Shown: positions 24,344 to 33,078 of the stretch, piece after piece
How positions within the stretch are numbered: the stretch's first letter is position 1
Layout: every line of letters starts with the position of its first letter
Origin: JAWXUC01 sp044432975
GTDB lineage: Bacteria > Pseudomonadota > Alphaproteobacteria > RF32 > CAG-239
Direction of reading: 5' to 3'
DNA length: 64,000 bases
Assembly (NCBI GenBank): GCA_044432975.1
Contig: JAWXUC010000005.1
Span: 67,093 to 131,092 of the forward strand
Program-made: the position numbers and the translations under genes
Notes under the pieces: model-generated
What the model was told of the DNA's origin: nothing
The model's database searches: none
Seen by the model: only the letters and a program-made list of their open reading frames with translations

Positions 24344-25159
24344 TTATTTCCAATATTCTTCCACCCACTTTGCAGGTTTTATTTGTTTGTAAAATTTTTT
24401 TATAAAGTAAAGAAATTTATTTTTTATATCTTTACTTTTTTTACCATAAACCCCTTTAAGAGCATCGGGAATATTTGTTGTTCCATGAAAAGCAATCATT
24501 TTAAGCCCTTCAACGTTTGGCTTTTTAGTTGGCAACAACCATCTTAATAATGGGTTGGGCATGCAATGAAAGTGAAAACTTTTAAACCAATTGTCGGGGA
24601 AGAAGTTTAATTTTCCGTTTTTCTCAATAACTTTAGCAGATAAATATTCTTGAGTAGCGGTTCCAAATTCTTTTATAACTTCTTCACTATTTTGTTCAAA
24701 ATATTTTTTTACATATCCAAGTGTTCCTACAACAAAAGTATAACAACTAGCTTGTCCTACTTTGTTCTTTTTTTTGCCTTTTCTATTTGCCCAATCATTT
24801 ATAATGTAAAGTTCATCTCCATAATCATAATCAAAAAGTTCATCTAAATTACCAACAATCAAACTATCTATATCAAAAAAGAAAACTCTTTGCCCGTTTA
24901 AGCCACCTAAGTTATCATCGCATAATCCGCTTTCTTTTTTATGATTAAAAGGAGCTTCAACGTCAAAAGTCGGAAGAGGATGAGCCACAATTTCATCATT
25001 TAATCCTTCTGGTATCTCTGTAAAACAAAAAAGTTTAACATTGTGTCTAGTGTTTCTTTTTATTGCTGAATATAGTTTGTTTATATCATCAGCAGAGTAT
25101 AATGTTCCCCATTTAATACAAATAACATTTACAGTTTTATTTTCAGAGTTTTGAACCAT
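24344..25159 (-). CDS. Putative GT-A glycosyltransferase
   Basis: 271-residue protein. It starts NVICIKWGTLYSADDINKLY, contains a DxD-like FFFDIDSLIVGNLDELFDYD near residues 90-110, and later FPDNWFKSFHFHCMP and IAFHGTTNIPDA. This arrangement resembles GT8-like or related sugar transferases with a metal-binding DxD. The acceptor is unknown; a cell-surface glycan is likely. ATG at 25159 follows AGAGG; a longer frame of 26 codons has no ribosome site. It is divergent from the liv operon. Confidence 0.6.
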   Translation of the reverse strand: MVQNSENKTVNVICIKWGTLYSADDINKLYSAIKRNTRHNVKLFCFTEIPEGLNDEIVAHPLPTFDVEAPFNHKKESGLCDDNLGGLNGQRVFFFDIDSLIVGNLDELFDYDYGDELYIINDWANRKGKKKNKVGQASCYTFVVGTLGYVKKYFEQNSEEVIKEFGTATQEYLSAKVIEKNGKLNFFPDNWFKSFHFHCMPNPLLRWLLPTKKPNVEGLKMIAFHGTTNIPDALKGVYGKKSKDIKNKFLYFIKKFYKQIKPAKWVEEYWK

Positions 25160-25314
25160 TTTATTATCCTCTCTATTAATAATGTTGCCCAAAGGATATT
25201 CGCTTAAACTTATCTTTGCAAGTATAATCTTTTGCATTTAAAAACTTTTATTTTTTAATACTTTTTTATTAAATAAAGTGTAATATAACAAAAAATAATA
25301 AAGAGGAGAAGATT

Positions 25315-26184
25315 TTGTTATTTCAGCTATTTTTAAACACATTAATTGTTGGTTCAGAATATGGCTTAATCGCTATGGCGTTTAGGTTAATGTACTCTGT
25401 ATCTCCATTTTTTAATATGACATTGGGAGCTATAGTTGCATTTAGCTCATATTTAATGTTTTCTTTTGCAACTTATACATCGATTCCTTTAGTTTTTGCG
25501 ATGCTTTTGGTTGTTTTTATTTCTGCGCTGTTTTCATATTTGTTAGAGGCTGGAATATATACTCCGATGAGATCTAAAGGCGCATCATCTATGATTTTGT
25601 TGGTGGCATCTTTGGGCGTTTATACAATTTTTGAAGCGGTTGTTCAACTTGTTTTTGGCCCAGAATATAAAAACTTAACTCCCGTAAATCAAACAAGCGT
25701 TTTTAATATCTTAGGTCAAAGTGTTCCTTTGGTTCAGATTGTTAGTATAGTTTGCAATTTTGCAATATTCTTCGGTTTAAAATATTTGTTAGAAAAAAGC
25801 TTTGTTGGCAAAATGGTTAGAGCAGTCAACGATTCTTCAACATTATCAAATATTATTGGGATAGATAATAACAAAATAATTTTGCTTATATCACTTTTAG
25901 TTGGCGCGATTCTCGGTATAAGCGGAATTTTGGTTGGTTATGATACAGGCATGCAACCTAACATGGGTTTTGATTTATTGTTCAAAGGTATGATAGGTGC
26001 TATTATTGGTGGTTTAGCAAATTTAAGAGGAGCTTTCTTAGGGGCGTTCTTCTTAGCATTTGCAGAAAACTTGGGTGTTTGGGCTTTTGCTTCAGAATGG
26101 AGAAACTTGGTTGCGTTTGTTATTTTTATCGTCTTCTTATCTCTTCGTCCTAAAGGCATTTTTCAAAAGAAAGAGAGAGGTTAA
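25315..26184 (+). CDS. livH: Branched-chain amino acid ABC permease LivH
   Basis: 289-residue inner-membrane permease of the LivH type, about eight membrane segments. The glycine-rich segment LFKGMIGAIIGGLANLRGAF near residues 222-241 is typical of LivH/M and contacts the ATPase. The start is TTG at 25315, 7 nt after GAGGAG; no better start exists. It opens a seven-gene transporter operon (H, M, G, two binding proteins, F, third binding protein). Confidence 0.9.
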   Translation: MLFQLFLNTLIVGSEYGLIAMAFRLMYSVSPFFNMTLGAIVAFSSYLMFSFATYTSIPLVFAMLLVVFISALFSYLLEAGIYTPMRSKGASSMILLVASLGVYTIFEAVVQLVFGPEYKNLTPVNQTSVFNILGQSVPLVQIVSIVCNFAIFFGLKYLLEKSFVGKMVRAVNDSSTLSNIIGIDNNKIILLISLLVGAILGISGILVGYDTGMQPNMGFDLLFKGMIGAIIGGLANLRGAFLGAFFLAFAENLGVWAFASEWRNLVAFVIFIVFLSLRPKGIFQKKERG

Positions 26185-26189
26185 TAAAA

Positions 26190-27056
26190 ATGGAATATAT
26201 ATTAAACTTAGGCATTTTATTTTGCATCTATAGTGTGTTGGCATTAAGCCTTAATATGGTTGTTGGTATGACAGGTTTGATTTCTCTTGCTCAAGCGGCT
26301 TTTTATGGCATAGGCGCTTATGCAACCGCAATTGGCATGACCAAATTGGGAATGGGATTTTTTACAACAATATGGTTAGGTGTTTTAATAAACGCTGCAA
26401 TCGCTTTTATTGTCGGCAAGATTTTATCTCGATTCCAAGGGGATTATTATGCGATTGTTTCAGCGGGACTATCAATTATTGTTTTTTCTGTTCTGTTAAA
26501 CTGGATGGAAGTAACCAATGGTCCAATAGGTGTTTTAGGAATAGGCAAACCAGAGGTATTAAGTGTTAATTTTTATTCATCATTTAATTACTTTATGTTG
26601 TGCTTGATTATTTCTTTACTAACATTTTTCTTTTATAAAAAGGTTGATGATTCAGATTTTGGCAGAGCCTTAAAAGGAATAAGAGAAGATGAAAAACTAA
26701 CAATTTCTTTAGGCTATAAGGCAAAACATTATAAAAGTGTTGTTTTTGTAATTTCTGCTGCCTTATCTGGGCTTGCTGGAGCTTTGTTTGCAAGTTATAT
26801 TGCTTTTATAGATCCATCAACATTTCAGTTAAAAGAAGGCATTTTCTTATTTACAATTATTATTGTTGGTGGTCTTTCTTCTGCTTTGGGTAGTATTGTT
26901 GGTGCTGTTATTTTAATTTCTTTGCCAGAGGTTTTGCGTTTTGTTGGCTTGCCTTATGAAACCGCCGCTCAAATGCAACAAATCATTTATGGTGCAATGC
27001 TACTTTTAATGATGATACTAAAACCCCAAGGCCTGTTTGGTAAATATAGGATGTAA
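26190..27056 (+). CDS. livM: Branched-chain amino acid ABC permease LivM
   Basis: 288-residue LivM permease with multiple membrane segments. VLALSLNMVVGMTGLISLAQ at the N-terminus and FTIIIVGGLSSALGSIVGAV near residues 223-242 are family hallmarks; RALKGIREDEKLTISLGY is the cytoplasmic loop. Five nt separate it from livH. It is shorter than E. coli LivM but like most homologues. A spacer with repeats follows before livG. Confidence 0.9.
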   Translation: MEYILNLGILFCIYSVLALSLNMVVGMTGLISLAQAAFYGIGAYATAIGMTKLGMGFFTTIWLGVLINAAIAFIVGKILSRFQGDYYAIVSAGLSIIVFSVLLNWMEVTNGPIGVLGIGKPEVLSVNFYSSFNYFMLCLIISLLTFFFYKKVDDSDFGRALKGIREDEKLTISLGYKAKHYKSVVFVISAALSGLAGALFASYIAFIDPSTFQLKEGIFLFTIIIVGGLSSALGSIVGAVILISLPEVLRFVGLPYETAAQMQQIIYGAMLLLMMILKPQGLFGKYRM

Positions 27057-27059
27057 GAT

Positions 27060-27221
27060 ATGAAATTTGTTTTTAATTTTGCCTACTATCATTGTGATAA
27101 AAACGGACACCCCCTATTCTCCGCTCCCTGTCATTGCGATAAACGCGCGGCAATCAATATTCCCCGCTCCCTGTCATTGCGAGCGAAGCGCGGCAATACA
27201 ATCAAAAAAATGGCAAATTAA
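27060..27221 (+). CDS. Small ORF carrying repeat-encoded peptide, doubtful
   Basis: A 53-codon frame starts 4 nt after livM with AGGA upstream (MKFVFNFAYYHCDK...). Most of it is two copies of the gtcattgcgag repeat (27130-27155 and 27173-27200), read as CHCDKRAAI and then, in another frame, SLSLRAKRGN. It may be a repeat-invaded remnant. A further 15-codon ORF (27233-27280) ends as ATATGA over the livG start. Confidence 0.3.
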   Translation: MKFVFNFAYYHCDKNGHPLFSAPCHCDKRAAINIPRSLSLRAKRGNTIKKMAN

Positions 27222-27277
27222 GGATAGCAAACAATGACAGAATTAAAAAAGTTTTTTACAATAAAGGAAGCTAAGAT

Positions 27278-28009
27278 ATGAAAACTTTAATAAAAACACA
27301 AAATTTATCAAAAAACTTCATGGGTGTAAAAGCCGTTGATGGCTTGACCATAAATATTCCAGAAGGCAAAGCAACAGGCTTGATTGGTCCCAACGGCTCA
27401 GGCAAAAGCACTTTAATGAATCTTTTAACAGGGATGATTAGCCCAGAAAATGGCTCAATGAGCATACATGATAAAGCCTATGAAAAAGTGAAATCTTATG
27501 AGCTAAGAAATTTAAAAATAGCCAGAACTTTTCAAGATGGAAGACTTGTTGAACAACTAAATGTAGATGACAATTTATTGTTAAGTGTTGCAGATAATAA
27601 TTGGAAAAATTTGTTTAGTAGCAAAAAAGATGCTTATGCTAAAAAGTTAAATGAAGTTTTAGAAATTGTTGGTTTAACAGAGCATCGCTTAAAAAAAGCA
27701 GAAGCTTTATCTTATGGTCAAAGAAAACTTTTAGAAGTAGGCAGAGTCCTTATTCAAGATGCCGATGTTTATTTCTTTGATGAGCCTTTTACAGGATTAT
27801 TTCCTCAAGTTGTTGAGCGTGTCTTAAACATCTTAAAAGGCTTAAAAGCTCAAGGTAAAACAATTGTTATTATAGAACACAATATGGGATTGATACAAGA
27901 AATCTGCGATTATGCAATAGTCCTAGATCACGGAAAACTTTTAGCAGAAGGAACCCCAAAAACAGTTCTCAAAAACAAAAAAGTCCAAGAAGCATATTTA
28001 GGAGTGTGA
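27278..28009 (+). CDS. livG: Branched-chain amino acid ABC ATPase LivG
   Basis: 243-residue ABC ATPase. Walker A is GPNGSGKST near residues 36-44, the signature is unusual (LSYGQRKLLEVGRVL, YGQ replacing SGGQ as in many LivG proteins), Walker B is DVYFFDEPF, and the switch is IVIIEHNM. The extra acidic loop (ARTFQDGRLVEQLNV) is typical of LivG. AAGGAAG precedes the ATG. It works with LivF on LivHM. Confidence 0.92.
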   Translation: MKTLIKTQNLSKNFMGVKAVDGLTINIPEGKATGLIGPNGSGKSTLMNLLTGMISPENGSMSIHDKAYEKVKSYELRNLKIARTFQDGRLVEQLNVDDNLLLSVADNNWKNLFSSKKDAYAKKLNEVLEIVGLTEHRLKKAEALSYGQRKLLEVGRVLIQDADVYFFDEPFTGLFPQVVERVLNILKGLKAQGKTIVIIEHNMGLIQEICDYAIVLDHGKLLAEGTPKTVLKNKKVQEAYLGV

Positions 28010-28011
28010 AA

Positions 28012-29304
28012 ATGAAGGAATGTATAGAAAAAATAAAGAGCCTTTACGCACAAAACACAGCACTCCCCACCCCAGCTTCCTGTCATTGCGTACAAAACAC
28101 AGTGCTCCCCACTCCCGCCCCCCGTCATTGCGAGCGAAGCGCGGCAATCCAATCTTCAGCCCTCCGTCATTGCGAGCGAAGCGCGGCAATTCAACCAAAC
28201 AAAGTATCAACTAAATTCGCCACAATCCTCCTAACCCTATCACTCCTCCTCCCATTAACCTCTTGCAAAAAAGAAGACACAAACCCAAACCAAAAAACAA
28301 CCATAAAAATAGGCGCTTTTTTGCCATTAACAGGTAACAACGCTTTATTTGGCAATACATATAAGAATATGTTTTCATTAAAAGTAGAAGAAGCAAATAA
28401 AGCCAGCTCAAAATATAATTATAAGTTATTTGCAGAAGATGATCAGTTTGAACTAAAAAAATCAATGTTAACAGCAAGAAGTTTGATGAATGTAGATGAT
28501 GTTGATTTTATTTTTGGCTCATCTTCAGGAGCAGAACTAGGCTTGGTTGGTGATGTTACTAGAAATAAAACAATTTTATTTTCAAACCTTTGGGATGATG
28601 AAGCTCCTAAAAAAAGCAAATATGTTTTCCAATACATGATATCTCCTCATTATCATGTTAAGCTTTTGTTATCAGAAATGAGTAAAAGAAACATAAAAAC
28701 AGTTTCATTTATCGGGACAAATCATCGAGGCACTTTGCTTGCCTTAAAAGAGTTGAAAGAGCAGTCAAAAGCTTTTAACATTAAAGTAATAGATGAAAAT
28801 TTAGTAAATCCAGATGAAAAAGATTTTGGAACTTTAGTTTATAAAGCAAACTTAAAAAATCCAGACATTTATGTTATCATTCTGTGGGATAAAGGTATGG
28901 AGCTAGTCTCTAAAGAGTTTTTCAAATATAATATAAAAACTCCAATTACAAGCATTGATATGTTAGATTTTGTTAAGGATAAAAGCATGTTTGAAGGTTG
29001 TTGGTACGTTTCTGATAGTATTCCAAATAGTGATTTAGAAAAAAAATATAAAGAAAAATTTGGCGAAGAACTTTTATTCACTCAGTCTTCATGGGGATAT
29101 GCAGTGCTAGATGCTGTAATAGATATTTATGAAAAATATGATAAAAAACCTTCCATAGATGTTATAGTTGATGAACTTCTTGAGTTGAAAAATAAAGAAA
29201 GCTATGTTGGCTCTATCGGTTATGATAAAGATGGAATATTAAATGGAAAGCCAATATTAAAAACAATAAAAAACGGCAAAGCTGTTTTAATGGAGGAAAA
29301 TTAA
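28012..29304 (+). CDS. LivK-type substrate-binding lipoprotein 1 with repeat-expanded N-terminus
   Basis: 430 residues. The mature part is a type I periplasmic binding protein (TIKIGAFLPLTGNNALFG onward), presumably binding an amino acid. A lipobox (LLPLTSCKK, near residues 83-91) ends a normal hydrophobic signal core, but about 60 extra residues precede it. These are encoded by two full and one partial copy of the gtcattgcgag palindromic repeat, read in frame as RHCERSAAIQ. ATG at 28012 has GGAG 7 nt upstream; no ATG, GTG or TTG lies between the last repeat copy (28166-28193) and the hydrophobic core. Export of such a long n-region is uncertain. Confidence 0.82.
   Translation: MKECIEKIKSLYAQNTALPTPASCHCVQNTVLPTPAPRHCERSAAIQSSALRHCERSAAIQPNKVSTKFATILLTLSLLLPLTSCKKEDTNPNQKTTIKIGAFLPLTGNNALFGNTYKNMFSLKVEEANKASSKYNYKLFAEDDQFELKKSMLTARSLMNVDDVDFIFGSSSGAELGLVGDVTRNKTILFSNLWDDEAPKKSKYVFQYMISPHYHVKLLLSEMSKRNIKTVSFIGTNHRGTLLALKELKEQSKAFNIKVIDENLVNPDEKDFGTLVYKANLKNPDIYVIILWDKGMELVSKEFFKYNIKTPITSIDMLDFVKDKSMFEGCWYVSDSIPNSDLEKKYKEKFGEELLFTQSSWGYAVLDAVIDIYEKYDKKPSIDVIVDELLELKNKESYVGSIGYDKDGILNGKPILKTIKNGKAVLMEEN
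28082..28193. repeat. gtcattgcgag repeats inside the binding-protein gene 1
   Basis: Full copies at 28124-28152 and 28166-28193 and a partial copy from 28082 lie inside the coding sequence, between the start codon and the signal-peptide core, keeping the frame open. Confidence 0.85.
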
Positions 29305-29305
29305 A

Positions 29306-30526
29306 ATGAACAAATATATAGAAAAAATAAAAAAATCCTATCATTGCGAGCGAAGCGAGGCAATCCAATCTCCAGCTCCCTGTCATTGCGAGCGAAGCGC
29401 GGCAATCCAATCAAACAAAGTAGCACTTAAATTCGCCACAATCCTCTTAACCCTATCATTCCTGTTATCATTAACCTCTTGCAAAAAAGAAGAAGCAAAC
29501 CCAACCCAAAAGCCAACCATAAAGATAGGTGTTACCTTGCCGTTGACAGGAGATGTTGCAGAGGTTGGAAATATTAATAAAGATACTATTGTTCAAGCGC
29601 TGAAAGATTATGGAGATACAAAGTTTAATTATGAATTGATATTTGAAGATGATATGGTTTTACCTAAAAAAGGTGTTATGAATACTAGATATTTTATTAA
29701 TGTGAAGAAAGTTGATGCTATTATTTCACAATGGACACCCGTTGCTGCAGTTGTTTCACCACTTGCACAAGCTAATGAAATTATTCATTTTACTTGTGCA
29801 TTTGGATATAAAGTTGCAGAGGGCGAATATAATTTTAATAATACAACAAGCTTTGAAGAACAATCTAAGGTCTTGGTTAGCAAGTTAAAAAAAGAAAATA
29901 TAAAAAGCTTGAGTTATGTCGTTGCCAATACTTCAGGGTGTGTAGAGCAATCAGAATATGTTATAAACAAACTTAAAGAAAATGATATAGAAGTTCTTGA
30001 TGTTAATCATTGTAATCCAACAGAGAAAGATTTTAGATTTATGATTTCTAAAATGGAACAAAAAAAGCCAGAATATTATATTCTTTGTTCTATTTCTCCT
30101 GCTACTGAAATTTTTCTGAAGGATTTAGAATTGATTACAGGAAAACGCAATGTAACATCAATTGATACTTTTTATGAAATGAATAGTCAGTATCGCTCAC
30201 AAGCTAATGATTTGTGGTTTGTTAGTTCTGCTCTTGGTACAGATCGTTTTAGAACTCAATTAAAAAATAAAATAAATAATGAAGCTGTTTCTTGCACTGC
30301 TAATTTATATGATTCAACAAAAATGTTAATCGCAGCTTATGAAAACGCAGTAGCTTTGAATGGAGAAAAACCAAATAAAGAAGATGTTATAGATTTTCTT
30401 CACAACATAAAAAATTATACAGATGCAATGGAAGATGTTAGTATTGATAGTGATGGATTTGTACAGTCAAAAGCTAATATTGCTATTATAAGAGATGGAA
30501 ACCCTGTTCTATTGGAGGAAAACTAA
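29306..30526 (+). CDS. LivK-type substrate-binding lipoprotein 2 with repeat-expanded N-terminus
   Basis: 406-residue paralogue of the preceding protein. The n-region begins MNKYIEKIKKS, then two in-frame repeat copies read as HCERSEAIQSPAPCHCERSA, then the normal core and lipobox (LSFLLSLTSCKK). The mature domain (TIKIGVTLPLTGDVAEVG onward) is a type I binding protein. GGAGGAAAA before the ATG fixes the start, and no alternative start lies between the repeats and the lipobox. One nt separates it from gene 1. Confidence 0.85.
   Translation: MNKYIEKIKKSYHCERSEAIQSPAPCHCERSAAIQSNKVALKFATILLTLSFLLSLTSCKKEEANPTQKPTIKIGVTLPLTGDVAEVGNINKDTIVQALKDYGDTKFNYELIFEDDMVLPKKGVMNTRYFINVKKVDAIISQWTPVAAVVSPLAQANEIIHFTCAFGYKVAEGEYNFNNTTSFEEQSKVLVSKLKKENIKSLSYVVANTSGCVEQSEYVINKLKENDIEVLDVNHCNPTEKDFRFMISKMEQKKPEYYILCSISPATEIFLKDLELITGKRNVTSIDTFYEMNSQYRSQANDLWFVSSALGTDRFRTQLKNKINNEAVSCTANLYDSTKMLIAAYENAVALNGEKPNKEDVIDFLHNIKNYTDAMEDVSIDSDGFVQSKANIAIIRDGNPVLLEEN
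29341..29408. repeat. gtcattgcgag repeats inside the binding-protein gene 2
   Basis: Two direct copies, 29341-29367 and 29382-29408, lie in frame within the signal-peptide n-region. The spacer (tctccagctccctg) resembles the spacers at 27.1 and 28.1 kb, so the double unit may have moved or been copied between these genes. Confidence 0.85.
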
Positions 30527-30527
30527 A

Positions 30528-31235
30528 ATGAAAAATATAGAATTAAAAAACATTGTTGCAGGATATGGTAAAAAGGTTGTTACAAATAATGTTTCGTTAA
30601 AAATAAACACCTCAAAAGTAAATGTGGTTATGGGACCTAATGGCGCAGGAAAATCTACCTTGCTAAAAATTATATACGGCTTGTTAAAACCATATGAAGG
30701 CGAAATTTTGATTGATGGAGAAAAAATTATTCCAACTCCACAAAAATTGGTTAAACATGGCATTTTTATGCTCCCACAAGGAAAACGCGTTTTTAGAAAT
30801 ATGACTGTTCAAGAAAACATAGAGCTTGCAACTCACTTTTGGAAAGATAGAAAAGGCTTTGATGATAAATTAGAAGAAGTTTTAGCTCATTTTCCAGACA
30901 TAACTCCCAGATTAAATGATTTAGCGGGCAACTTGTCTGGCGGTCAACAACAAATGGTTGCTCTTGCAAGGGTTTTGGTTAATAATCCAAGCTTGATTTT
31001 GTTAGATGAACCATCAATAGGTCTGTCTCCAAAATTGATTAACGATACCTTTTATAAAATTAAAGAGATTAACAAAAACCTTAAAACAGGGTTTGTCATT
31101 GTAGAACACAACTTAAAAACCCTTTTGCCATTAACCGATAACGCAACTATTCTAAATCAAGGTCAAATAGCCTATAATGGAAAATCCGACGACAAAACCT
31201 TAGAAAAAATGCTCAACTCTATATTTAAACAATAA
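30528..31235 (+). CDS. livF: Branched-chain amino acid ABC ATPase LivF
   Basis: 235-residue ABC ATPase. Walker A GPNGAGKST near residues 34-42, signature LSGGQQQMVALARVL, Walker B LILLDEPSIGLSP, switch IVEHNL. LivF-type features include PQGKRVFRNMTVQENIE. The ATG at 30528 lies 1 nt after the binding-protein stop, behind GGAGGAAAA. It pairs with LivG. Confidence 0.93.
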   Translation: MKNIELKNIVAGYGKKVVTNNVSLKINTSKVNVVMGPNGAGKSTLLKIIYGLLKPYEGEILIDGEKIIPTPQKLVKHGIFMLPQGKRVFRNMTVQENIELATHFWKDRKGFDDKLEEVLAHFPDITPRLNDLAGNLSGGQQQMVALARVLVNNPSLILLDEPSIGLSPKLINDTFYKIKEINKNLKTGFVIVEHNLKTLLPLTDNATILNQGQIAYNGKSDDKTLEKMLNSIFKQ

Positions 31236-31243
31236 AGGAATAA

Positions 31244-32350
31244 ATGATGAAAAAAATTCTGTTGTTTTTTGCTTTGCTTTTAACAATTACAGCTTGCAAA
31301 AAAGAAGAAACAAAGATTAATGAAAAACCTACCATAAAAATAGGTGCGATTCTTCCTTTGAGTGGAGATGGTGCAGAAGCTGGCAATGCAGCTAAAGGAG
31401 GCCTAGATTTTATTTTAGAAAAAATGTCTTCTAATGATTTAAAATATAATTATGAGTTTGTTTTTGAAGATAATCAAATGCAACCCAGAACAACATCTAT
31501 AGTTGCCAATAAGTTAGCAAAAATAAATAAGGTCGATGCTTTGTTCTCTATTTGGAATATGGCAGGAAACATTGTCGCAGATTTTGCAGATAAAAATAAT
31601 TTGTTTAGTTTTACCTGTTCTTATGGAGAAAAATCAACAGTTGGTAAATACAATTATAACTTTGTTTCTTCTTTAGATAGTGTCGCAAAAGTTCTTGTTG
31701 ATGAGCTTAAAAAGAACGGTGTAAGTAATGTAGCTTTGTTTACCAGTAATGGGCATGTAGAATTAACAGAGGCTTTGTTAAAAGAGTTAGAAAAGCAACA
31801 AGTTAATCTTGTTTTTAATGAAATGGCAAATTGGGGTGGAACAGATTTCAAAATGTCTATAGCAAAAGCAGTTCAAAAAAAACCAGAGTTTTATATTGTC
31901 TTAGATATTACTCCTGCTCCATATGTTTTTATGAAACAATTAAAAGAATTTACAGGTAGAAATGATAATGTTACAACTATAGATGCGTTTGGTGAAATGA
32001 CATTTAACACACGCCAAATTGCAGATGGCTTGTGGTTTGTTCCTGCTGCATTTAGAGAGCCATCAACTTTTGTTGATAAACTTTCAGAAGAAAAAAATAT
32101 TAAAGCAACTTCTTGTACTTCGCAAATTGCCGCAGCATTAGAAGTCTTTATAAGTGCTTATGAAGGTGCAAAAGTAGAAGAGGGGGCACAAACTCCAACA
32201 AAAGAAGCTGTAAATGAGTGGATTTGGCAAAATGTAAAAGATTTTAGCACAGTGGCAGGAGATGCAACGGTTATAAGAGATGGTCTTTTCCAAACAAAAA
32301 CAGAAATTAAAAAAATCAAAAACTCAAAAATAGTAAATATCACTAATTAA
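31244..32350 (+). CDS. LivK-type substrate-binding lipoprotein 3
   Basis: 368-residue lipoprotein with a short, normal signal peptide (MMKKILLFFALLLTITAC) and no repeat insertion. The mature part (TIKIGAILPLSGDGAEAGNA onward) is a type I periplasmic binding protein, paralogous to the two upstream. Three receptors for one permease/ATPase set suggest separate ligands, probably amino acids. AAAGGAA precedes the tandem ATG-ATG start. Confidence 0.9.
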   Translation: MMKKILLFFALLLTITACKKEETKINEKPTIKIGAILPLSGDGAEAGNAAKGGLDFILEKMSSNDLKYNYEFVFEDNQMQPRTTSIVANKLAKINKVDALFSIWNMAGNIVADFADKNNLFSFTCSYGEKSTVGKYNYNFVSSLDSVAKVLVDELKKNGVSNVALFTSNGHVELTEALLKELEKQQVNLVFNEMANWGGTDFKMSIAKAVQKKPEFYIVLDITPAPYVFMKQLKEFTGRNDNVTTIDAFGEMTFNTRQIADGLWFVPAAFREPSTFVDKLSEEKNIKATSCTSQIAAALEVFISAYEGAKVEEGAQTPTKEAVNEWIWQNVKDFSTVAGDATVIRDGLFQTKTEIKKIKNSKIVNITN

Positions 32351-32374
32351 TTATATAGATAAATAACATTCAGA

Positions 32375-32460
32375 CGTCATTGCGAGCGAAGCGTGGCAAT
32401 CCAGTTGAAAATATGGCAACATAAATTATTTTGGATTGCTATGCTTCTCTCTCAATGACG
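32375..32460. repeat. Two-arm gtcattgcgag element
   Basis: Left arm gtcattgcgagcgaagcgtg... and a more decayed right arm (ttggattgctatgc...tctcaatgac) flank an AT-rich centre, like 14024-14108. It lies between the liv operon and rplK. Confidence 0.8.
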
Positions 32461-32636
32461 ATTATTAGTATTTTTGCTTTGAGTCTAAAAAATAGACAAA
32501 GATTCTTATTGACTCAATTAATATAATATACTAAAAGCCAAACAGAATTCGCTTTTTGCGATTCTAATTTGTATAACATAATTTGTGGGAGGCTAGGTCA
32601 TAGCTGCACCACAAAACCATTAAAAAGGGTATAAAA
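32461..32636 (+). promoter_or_regulatory. rplK leader region
   Basis: Intergenic leader before rplK. A TATAAT (32522-32527) is present, but its -35 spacing is poor (TTGACT only 7 bp upstream, TAGACA 23 bp upstream). The stretch gtgggaggctaggtcatagc near 32584 may belong to an autoregulatory fold. nusG and secE, the usual upstream genes, are absent. Confidence 0.4.
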
Positions 32637-33074
32637 ATGGCTAAAGCTGGTAAAAAAATACTAGGTTACATTAAGCTTCAAATCCCTGCTGGTAAGGCAA
32701 ATCCATCTCCTCCAGTAGGACCTGCATTAGGTCAAAAAGGTTTGAATATTATGGACTTCTGTAAACAATTTAATGCAGAAACTCAAAAATTAGAAGCAGG
32801 AATTCCTGTTCCAGTGGTTATCACTGCTTTTGAAGACAAATCATTTACATTCATCACAAAATTACCTCCAGTTTCTTTTTATTTGAAAAAAGCTGCTGGC
32901 ATCAAGTCTGGTTCTAAAGTTCCAAACAAAGATAAAGTTGGTAAAATAACAATCGCTCAAGTTAAAGAAATTGCTGAAGCAAAATTGCCAGATTTAAACT
33001 GTTCAACAGTTGAATCTGCTATGAATATGGTTAAAGGCCAAGCTGTTTCTATGGGCATTACAGTAGAGGGTTAA
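32637..33074 (+). CDS. rplK: 50S ribosomal protein L11
   Basis: 145-residue L11. It starts AKAGKKILGYIKLQIPAGKA, keeps the proline-rich NPSPPVGPALGQKGLNIMDF and the C-terminal 23S-binding helix region (LPDLNCSTVESAMNMVKGQA). L11 forms the GTPase centre stalk base and is the target of PrmA at 16.3 kb. First gene of rplKAJL-rpoBC; four nt separate it from rplA. Confidence 0.98.
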   Translation: MAKAGKKILGYIKLQIPAGKANPSPPVGPALGQKGLNIMDFCKQFNAETQKLEAGIPVPVVITAFEDKSFTFITKLPPVSFYLKKAAGIKSGSKVPNKDKVGKITIAQVKEIAEAKLPDLNCSTVESAMNMVKGQAVSMGITVEG

Positions 33075-33078
33075 TGAT

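Noticed and set aside
27057..29410. The direct gtcattgcgag copies as a CRISPR array
   Set aside because: Spacers are similar to each other, copies are few, palindromic and dispersed through the window, and no cas genes are near.
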